From the NCBI GenBank assembly GCA_950022295.1, contig OX465601.1:179679501-179743500 (forward strand): 64,000 bases of DNA, given 5' to 3'. The translations under genes were made by a program, and so were the position numbers. Positions 57,183 to 64,000 of this stretch are shown one piece after another. Every line of letters begins with the position of its first letter. Within the stretch, counting starts at the first letter, position 1. The notes below the pieces were generated by a model, which was not told the DNA's origin, made no database searches, and saw only the letters and a list, made by a program, of their open reading frames with translations. This stretch comes from Bromus sterilis (lineage: Eukaryota > Streptophyta > Magnoliopsida > Poales > Poaceae).

Positions 57183-58766
57183 TGATGGTACGAATTAACG
57201 CCCCCTCGTTGGTTACCCAAAGTGGAAGGTTGATATGTAGACAACAGCAAATTTCCCTCGGTGAAGATACCAAGGTTTGTCTCCAGTAGGACTCCGACAA
57301 TGACAGGAAGGTGACAACGGCGCCAGAGATTGGCGGTAGGCGTGGACCTGGACACACAACAGATAATTTTTCTCCCAACGAGTACAAAGGGGTTGTCAAT
57401 TCCTCCGGCCTTGTTGTTTACAAAGGATAAAACGCACGGGATAATAATTATAGTGATAGCTATGGAAAAATAAATACTGAAAGTAAATTGATAGTGTAAA
57501 CAGTGTAGGAAATATGGACTGGGGTCCTATGATGTTCACTAGTGATGTCTTTTGAAGTAAACAAATCACAGCTGGTCAATTGACAGGATTATGTGCGCAA
57601 ACCAATGCTAATTATGCTATAAAGAAAGTAAGAGGCTCAAAATCATGGGCGGTAAGCCAAGACAAGTACACCGAAATCCATTTGCATCTACCTACTAATC
57701 ATCCACCTTGAGATATCTATCCAGAACATCTCGCTGGAATTAAGTTGCGAATCCCACCCAAATCAACAGACAACTGCATTATAGAACTTTGCGTAAAGTA
57801 AAAAATCCTTGCACCCGCAAGTACAAGCACCGTTGTTTCCCCCTTGTGGCAACAACACATCCCCTGGACTCATGTTTCTGTCACTCAAGCTAGTCATCGG
57901 GGGGCATGAACCCACAATCATGCATAATGCTCCCTCTTGGAGTCACTACGTACTAGTTGGCCAAAGCAATAAACAGCAACGGAGAACATGCAAGAATTAC
58001 TCTAGAACATAAATATGAAAGAGGAGAATCAAATATATTACTCAAACACAATCTTAACATAATCTCATAATCCATCGGATCCCAGCAAACTCAACATAGC
58101 AACAGGAGAAATATTACATATGTGCCTCGATCATGTAGGGCATCTCACGAGGTCTAATCCATGAAGAACAAAGAGGGGAGGAGAACATCACATAGATACT
58201 GATCATAGACCCATGGTCCAAGGTGGACTACTCATGGTTCATCCGGGAAGCATCCATGGTGGTGGAGAAGCTCCCGGAGGTGATTCCTCCCTCCGGCAGG
58301 GTGCCGGGAAGAGGTCTTCTGGTGCTCGTGATCTTGGAAGCGCGGCGGAGGAACAGATGAGAGATCGCGAAAAAGGGTTCCCGTCACGAGGATTAAATTG
58401 GTGATCGAGGGCAGCCAGGGGGCCACCAGGGGTCCAGGCGGCCCCCTGGCGCGGCCCCATCCTAGGGCGCGCCGGGAGGGCGCCTGGGGCCCTGGTGGCA
58501 CCCCTCTGCCCCCCCTCGGTGATTCCGGAAGCTTCCTGTACGCTGATTTTTTATTGGTTTTTCCCAAATTTTTGGAGCACTTTTAATATGGGGGAAACCT
58601 GAAATACAAAAACAGCAGAAAATTGGAACTAGCACTGGGGTGCATTGAGTTAATAGGTTAGTCCAAATATGATCAAAAATGTATGGAAGTTCATCAATAT
58701 CATAGAAATATCACACAAAAGAGGCATGGAGCAAGCAGAAATTATAGATACGTTTTGGACGTATCA
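57183..58766 (-). repeat. 3' LTR of RT-11 (type B, 1584 bp)
   Basis: The minus strand starts TGATACGTCCAAAACG at 58766 and ends gtaccatca at 57183. A PBS-like TGGCGCCGTTGTC (57313-57325, minus) lies inside, 130 bp before the end. U3 has the GGCGCGGCC...GGGCGCGCC box (58450-58475). Confidence 0.8.
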
Positions 58767-58780
58767 ACATCCCCAAGCTT
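58767..58780 (-). promoter_or_regulatory. PPT of RT-11
   Basis: The minus strand reads aagcttggggatgt directly before the LTR. Confidence 0.85.
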
Positions 58781-61750
58781 AATTCCTGCTCGTCCTCGAG
58801 TAGGTAAATGATAAAAGCATAATTTTTGTGGTGACATGCTAACAACCATATAAGAACTTTTAAGAAAAACAGTCAAGGCATGTAATTCAATTCAAGTCGT
58901 AACAGGAAAGAGTCTATATTTAGCATTGAAACAAGCAACATAAGAACATAAAGGTGCAAGAGGTCTCGCTGTCCGTGACTCGAATGTCTCCAAATGGTGT
59001 TTGCGTGCAAGAAAATGGATAGGGATATACGAGAAAAATTATTTTTGTGTTGAGAACTTAATATACTAAAGTTTCACACTTGGTCTTCTTTGGAATCTTA
59101 TCTTGACTCATCCCCAGACCACTATTCAGGTACAAGTCAAAATGATCCACTCCTTTTGGACATTTTTAGGACTCATGCAATGGATGAGCGTAAGCAAGAA
59201 AGTTGACACTTAGGATGGCAAAGAGAGAATATGGTGGAGGAGGAAGACAAAAAGGTGTGAAAGGCTCACATCAATGAGGACAATCATAGGCGAGAGAAAG
59301 CCAAATGACAGATATGATGTGAGGAGTAGGGATTGCCATGCAACGGATGCACATATGAGCTAAGGTAAGCTCTCCAATGGAACTAGTGGGGGTGCACCAA
59401 CTTGCTTGCTCAAGAAGACCTAGAGCTCATTTGAGGAGGCTCATCATTGGAATATACAAGCCAAGTTCTATAGTGTGAAGGTCCCCAAATAGCTATATGC
59501 ATAAATGATAATCTCCATGGAGTACAAGATATAAGAGGGAGTACGAGTGTGGATCTCTCAAAAGGAATAGTAGTTTGCCCCTGTCTCTCTTTTTATTTCT
59601 TTTTCTCTTTTTTCTATTTTTTTGTTTTTTTTGGTGGCCTCAATGGTTCTTTCTATTTCTCTCATTTTTCCTCTTTGGGATCTTTTAATTTGTCCCCTTT
59701 GGGATCTTTTAATTTGTCCACTTTGGGATATTTTCCTCACTTTAGGGGCAACACTCTACATATTACGAGAAGTATAAAAGATATTTCACACTTTACAAAG
59801 TACTCAAATCATAAAGAAGATGTAACTATCATGATGTATGCAAATGTATGCCTCTGCCAGTGTAGCAGGATATGCAATGATACTAGCACGTCATGTAGCA
59901 ATGATTAGGGCAAGGCCCAACTAGCATGCGGCTCATCGATCAAGCAAGTAGCATGTATGACATGAAGATCAAGTCATGAGAAGATGGATGTTGCATGCCA
60001 ATATATCTCGGAAAGGCTATGGAAATGCCTTGGTAGGTATGTGGCTTTTTTTAGGAAGGATATAAGGAGGTTTATGATGACAGAGCGTATCGTGCCAAGG
60101 TTTGGATGTACCGGCGAAGGTGGACGCCAACTCTCGGAGTGAGAAGAAAGAAATGCATGGCACAGGAGAGGCTAGAAAAATATGGGAAGGTGGAAGTGTC
60201 AACTTTCGAATACTCACATTAGTCCGAAGAACTCATGCACTTATTATCGGTAACACTCAATCTAATAAGGAGGTTTCACAGAGAGACAAGTACCCCGAGG
60301 AGGAGTGTATGGAGGTTTGGGTATCCTTGCGCATCCTCGACTCATGGTACGTGAGTGTACTCTAATATTCGACCCCTCAGAAGAGTAGTGATCCATCTAG
60401 TAGCTAAAGTTCTCAACTAATTTTTTAAGTTTTGAAAATAAACACGGATTGCCCAAAATACGACATCTATCACTAATAGGCTAAAACTCTTGACACCAAA
60501 AGTCAAAACATTACTCAAAACAACACCTCAAAACTATTGCAAGTTACTACTACAAAAGAATAGCAACCTCAATTACCTACTTCAAGTCAAGACTCAAAAC
60601 TCAGTGCAACAGGCAAACTCTCTAAACAATATAAACATGAAAACTCAAGAGAGTTCCAGCAACAAACTAAACAAAAGCTCTTTGAAAATATAAGCATGAA
60701 AACTAAGAGCTAAACATGACAGTAGCTAAGAAAAAGATAAAGAACACACACAGCAAAGATAAGCAAGAAAAGTCCTATGTTGTGTTCTAGATTTTTAAAG
60801 TGGAGAGTGTTTCTCTCCCACACAAAGAAAGCTGTCTTATAACTTGTTATGAACAGCAAGCAAATCTAAATAAAATTAAAAATAAAACCTAAGAGTGAGA
60901 CGCTCCAAGCATAGCACATAATGCATGAAGTGATAAAAATATAGTGAAACGAGAGACGAACTGATAATTGTTGATGGAGAAAGGGATGCACGGGGGCATC
61001 CCCAAGATTATACTCTTATGTCTCCTTGAATATTTCTTGGGGATGCATGGGGCATCCCCATGATTGAGCGCTTGACACTCCTGAATCTTCTTTCATCATC
61101 TTCACTCGCACGCTTGAAAACTCCCTTCATACATAACTCATCATAATCTCATTAGCGAGGTTAATACCAATAATAAAATAATTTTTCTCTACTGGAAATA
61201 ATGATATTCTTGAAGGGCTACTGTTTCTCAAGATTTCCAAAAAGTTTTTGCAAAGAAAAAGCAAGCTTAAGGTTTGCAAAACGAAGAAAAGGAAAAACAG
61301 GACAGAATCTGTGAAAAACAGACCAGCAGGTAGTAAAGAATTTTTAAGGGATACTTATGAAACTAAAATAAAAAAACTCAGAACATACGAAAGTTTCTTA
61401 ATTGTATAGAGCACGCTGTGTAAAAAATTCAGCTCAAAAAGATGAACTGGGATTTTTCTGTGATTTTTCTAGTCACGAGGACAGAATCTGTTTTCTGGAC
61501 AGCATGTCATAATTTTCACTTCCCTTGTCATATGAGGCTATAAATGGCACAAAGCTTGAAAAATAAAGATACAATGCTGTTGCTACAGTTGTAACAATCA
61601 TCAAGACCACTAAAAAAAGAATAAAAACTAAAGGGAAATCTTAAATTCGCTGCGGGCTGCCCCCCGAAAGCGCTTCTTTAAAGCCATTAGCTAGGCTTAA
61701 TGCAAATAGATCAAGACTTTTCAAGAAAATAACTAGCCCGTGTGACGGAC
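58781..61750 (-). other. RT-11 interior, non-coding
   Basis: It includes the pyrimidine tract on the plus strand at 59560-59750 (with three copies of tttgggatctttta or close) and the two hairpins at 60985-61055. At 61540-61690 is a decayed match to the 3' end of the membrane-protein ORF. No intact gene. Confidence 0.65.
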
Positions 61751-62443
61751 TCAAAAGGAAACTTGATATTTTTTCTTAGGGAATTGTTCCATCCCTTTCT
61801 TGAGAGGTAATTGTAATTTTATAATCCCTTCTTTCATATCAATAACAGCACCGACGGTGCGAAGAAAAGGATGTCCCAAAATAATTGGACAAGAAGGTTC
61901 ACATTCAATGTCCATAATAGTAAAATCAACGGGAAAATAATTGTCATTGACAATGATAAGAACATCATCTATCTTCGCCAAAGGTTTCTTTACGGAAGAA
62001 TCGAGGAGACGGACACCAAAAGAACAAGGATCAAAAGGTTTCAATTCAAATATATCATACATTCTTTTGGGCATAACAGAGGTACTATCTCCAACATCAC
62101 ATAAAGCATAACAAGAAAAGTTATTCAACTTAATTTTAATCATAGGATCCCAACCATCTTCTAGCTTTCTAGGTATGGAGGCTTCTACCCTAAGCTTCTC
62201 CTCCAAAGCTTTGATGAGAGCATTAGTGATATGCTCCGTGAAGGCAAGATTAAGTGTGCTAGTGTGGGGGTCTCTAGACATCTTGTGAAGGAAATGAATA
62301 ACTTCAGAAAGCGCGCAATTATCAAAATCAAGGTCACTACTGTCAAGTAAAGTAGTAGTGGTGTCCTTTAGGCTCACTTGTTTGGTAGCTTCTATAGTCA
62401 TAGGAATTTCTTCTTCTATGGTTGAGGTCATAGCATCACCATT
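61751..62443 (-). pseudogene. Retropepsin (protease) fragment of RT-11
   Basis: About 230 codons remain. The first part is acidic linker (DSSDLDFDNCALSEVIHFLH). The protease then has YALCDVGDSTSVMPKRMYDI (catalytic Asp in an Asp-Val-Gly context, where Athila relatives mostly have Asp-Leu-Gly), VNDNYFPVDFTIMDIECEPS, and the C-terminal IILGHPFLRTVGAVIDMKEG. The first residues before 62443 are encoded by the CACTA terminus, so the true start is missing. RT does not follow; the frame ends at 61751. It would cleave Gag-Pol. Uninterrupted frame but truncated. Confidence 0.88.
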
Positions 62444-62665
62444 CACTACTGGAAAACTGGACATTAGTGGCGCCCCTATTTTTGCTACTAATGGCGCGCA
62501 TCCGGTGCGCCATTACTAGCACGCCACTACTAACTTATAGTAATGGCGCACATTTTATGCGCCATTATTATCTCAAGCAATAGTGGCGCACCAAGACATG
62601 AGCCATTATTAGCTTCCACGTGCGCCACTGTTATGCCAATAGAGTGCGCCATTGCTTACCGAATT
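62444..62665. repeat. CACTA TIR and subterminal repeats
   Basis: Copies such as tagtggcgc (62465), taatggcgcgc (62489), gcgccattacta (62507), gtaatggcgcac (62540), gcgccattatta (62559), tagtggcgcacc (62582) and gtgcgccattgc (62644). Such repeats bind CACTA transposase in studied elements. Confidence 0.85.
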
Positions 62666-62962
62666 AATTAAAAGCTCACGTGGTCCTAGGTGTGGCAAGC
62701 GGTGGATCTGGATTTTTTTAGATGCGGTGGATTTGGGTTGACCAGCTTAAAAATGCCACTTTATTCTACTACAAATCAGAGTTATTACAAAATTTAAATG
62801 AAAAAACCAAAATTTCTAAACTTTGCAGTTAGGACCCTACGAAAAAGAAAAAAACACAATCATGGAGCAGAGCAGCCTCTTTTTTTAGAAAACACATTAC
62901 AACGCAGAGCGATATGCTTTTAGTGGGAGGAGAGGTGAGCAGAGCAGCCTCTTGTCAGGCGT
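62666..62962. other. Unassigned DNA inside the CACTA end
   Basis: No frame or motif recognised. Confidence 0.5.
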
Positions 62963-63044
62963 TTATGCAATGAAATTCAGTTGGATTGGGCCCTCCGGCT
63001 GCTGGCAACCTGCCTCCTTGTGTTCCATCTTGAATAACTGTACG
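62963..63044 (-). pseudogene. Possible last exon of a captured gene
   Basis: On the minus strand gttctttctgtgtgcag, a very good plant 3' splice site, ends at 63045. The following 82 bases are open in one frame (KMEHKEAGCQQPEGPIQL) to a TAA at 62963-62965. This is weak evidence by itself. It lies 570 bp downstream of the PWWP exon on the same strand, so the two could belong to one gene fragment. Confidence 0.3.
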
Positions 63045-63614
63045 CTGCACACAGAAAGAACAACGGTAAACATCAGCATCAAAAGAGAGAGAAAATAAAC
63101 AATTGCAATCTTCCAAAAGCAAGCGCCAAACCAAATCGAGCTGCATAATCATCTAACATGCACCGTGTAGTTATAGTTCCATCATAAAATTATGACTATG
63201 AATCCTAACTTCCTGACACAAAACAATCGTCGTTGCAGGGAGCTCACCCAACTTTTAGAAACAAGATCCTGATTTCCAGGAAATCAACACGCCAAAAGCG
63301 ACTTCTTCCTAACAACTACAAGTAATCGGGGCCACTTATCACTTCCATTTCGCCGACGGTCTAGACGAAGATACGGCACCGAATTCAAATCTAATTCGAA
63401 AATTGAAAATATATCCCGTGAGATGGTAAATCTGCGGACCACGCAAAGACTTGTACAAGAACCGGACCGGCCAACCACCGAACGGAGCCGCGAACATCAC
63501 CGGACACGGGCCCCTTCCGTCGATCCCCGTACAAGGAGACAGACCACCCAAAACTAGAAGAAAACCCACGTGGATCGACGACGGGACAGTGAATCGAGCC
63601 ATGAACCAGACGGA

Positions 63615-64000
63615 TCAAACCAGACAAGGAGGAGAGGGGGAGAGAGACCGCGGTCCAACAGGTCGAGGCCGACGGCAGGTGAGTGCGTCGCGGAGGATCC
63701 AGACGGCTGTGGCCCTGGCCTGGGCGACGACGGCAAGGAAGGCGAGCGCGGAGTTGGACTTGGCGAGCTCGTTGGCGTCGGTAGCGGCAAGGAAGGGCTT
63801 GACGGCAGTGGCGAGGTGCTGGTCGTCGGAGTAGTCTGCGACGGGGGAGGAGGTGATGAGGGCGTGGAGGCGCGCGGGCCACCAGTGGTGGCGGCCCTTG
63901 GTCTTGGCCCAGACGAGCTCCCCGACGGCTAGGGTTTGGGGCTGGGGATCTGGAGGAGGAGGAGGACGAGAGGAATCGGGGAAAGGATTGGAAGAGCGGT
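63615..64000 (-). pseudogene. PWWP-motif exon (partial)
   Basis: A minus-strand frame open from the window edge to TGA 63615-63617. After a proline run it reads VGELVWAKTKGRHHWWPARL, the start of a PWWP domain (a chromatin-reader fold that binds methylated histone and DNA). Next come a short linker, VKPFLAATDANELAKSNSAL and AVWILRDALTC. The middle of the domain, where a YFGD-type strand is expected, is shortened, so the domain may not fold. No start codon is in the window; the exon probably ends near 63680, but no convincing donor site was found. The gene may be a host gene next to the transposon or a fragment captured by it. Confidence 0.6.

Larger units (their letters stand above)
57183..62443 (-). 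mobile_element. RT-11: 3' half of an RT-5/RT-6 relative, cut by a CACTA element
   Basis: On the minus strand: protease fragment (62443-61751), the end of the membrane-protein ORF region (61690-61500, decayed), non-coding interior with hairpins and purine tract, PPT and LTR. The CACTA end at 62444 interrupts it; the rest is outside the window. Compared with RT-5, a protease stands where most of the membrane ORF should be, so the element is a deletion derivative or recombinant. Confidence 0.78.
62444..64000. mobile_element. CACTA transposon end, extending past the window
   Basis: CACTACTGGAAAACTGG at 62444-62460 is a CACTA-type terminal inverted repeat. It is followed to about 62665 by at least eight short subterminal repeats in both orientations around TAGTGGCGC and GCGCCATTA. 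It cuts the RT-11 protease. The opposite TIR is not found up to 64000, so the element probably continues and includes the PWWP exon; this is inference. Confidence 0.8.

Noticed and set aside
63670..63685. Plus-strand splice donor consensus (cag/gtgagt) suggesting a plus-strand gene
   Set aside because: The PWWP motif is on the minus strand and the plus-strand frames there are composition-driven.

Overview
Organism and overall nature. The window looks like intergenic DNA of a large grass genome, most likely Triticeae (wheat, Aegilops, barley and relatives). The reasons are an Angela/BARE/WIS-type copia LTR, several Athila-lineage gypsy LTRs that begin TGATACGTC with a tRNA-Asp-type primer-binding site (PBS), very long solo LTRs with clean 5-bp target-site duplications (TSDs), and CACTA ends. 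Nearly all of the sequence is nested transposons. I see no intact host gene, no rRNA or tRNA gene and no CRISPR array. Family names are from memory of LTR ends and were not checked against a library. Layout, left to right. (1) 1-4538: 3' half of an LTR element (RT-1), with a decayed extra ORF and its 3' LTR, inserted into (2) 4539-6878, a minus-strand Tat-like gypsy remnant (RT-2). (3) 6879-11403: decayed interior, polypurine tract (PPT) and 3.3-kb LTR of another element (RT-3), ending inside (4) 11404-13046, minus-strand Athila-like gag and protease remnants (RT-4). (5) 13052-23482: RT-5, a non-autonomous Athila-lineage element with LTR, PBS, an unusual membrane-protein ORF in the gag position, a 4.6-kb solo LTR inserted in it, and a PPT and interrupted 3' LTR. 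(6) 23483-29951: an LTR fragment, then RT-6, a minus-strand relative of RT-5 whose LTR carries a solo LTR in opposite orientation. (7) 29952-46298: Angela-type 5' LTR and PBS (RT-7) split by RT-8 (30736-45273), a nearly complete Athila-lineage element. RT-8 has two LTRs, PBS, gag, protease, RT, RNase H, integrase, a third coiled-coil ORF, PPT and a perfect TSD (ccggc). Its integrase is in turn split by a 4.3-kb solo LTR (35177-39467, TSD ccttg). (8) 46299-49649: an LTR 3' part and RT-9, a minus-strand LTR plus interior. (9) 49650-50480: CACTA-like subterminal repeats. (10) 50610 to about 54145: another long LTR. (11) 54146-57182: tandem repeats and a frameshifted gene-like fragment of unknown function. 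(12) 57183-62443: RT-11, 3' LTR and interior of a further RT-5/6 relative with a protease fragment. (13) 62444-64000: a CACTA end (TIR and subterminal repeats) followed by a minus-strand PWWP-motif exon, a possible captured gene fragment. How the parts relate. RT-5, RT-6, RT-9 and RT-11 share a long non-coding interior, and RT-5 and RT-6 also share a gag-less ORF with three hydrophobic segments. RT-8 is the only element with a full enzyme set; it may be the kind of autonomous relative that could supply proteins in trans, but that is inference. All coding regions carry stops, frameshifts or truncations, so the annotation is of pseudogenes. The features most worth checking are the shared membrane-protein ORF, the LTR-like block before the third ORF of RT-8, LTRs that contain a PBS-like motif, and the PWWP fragment in CACTA DNA.
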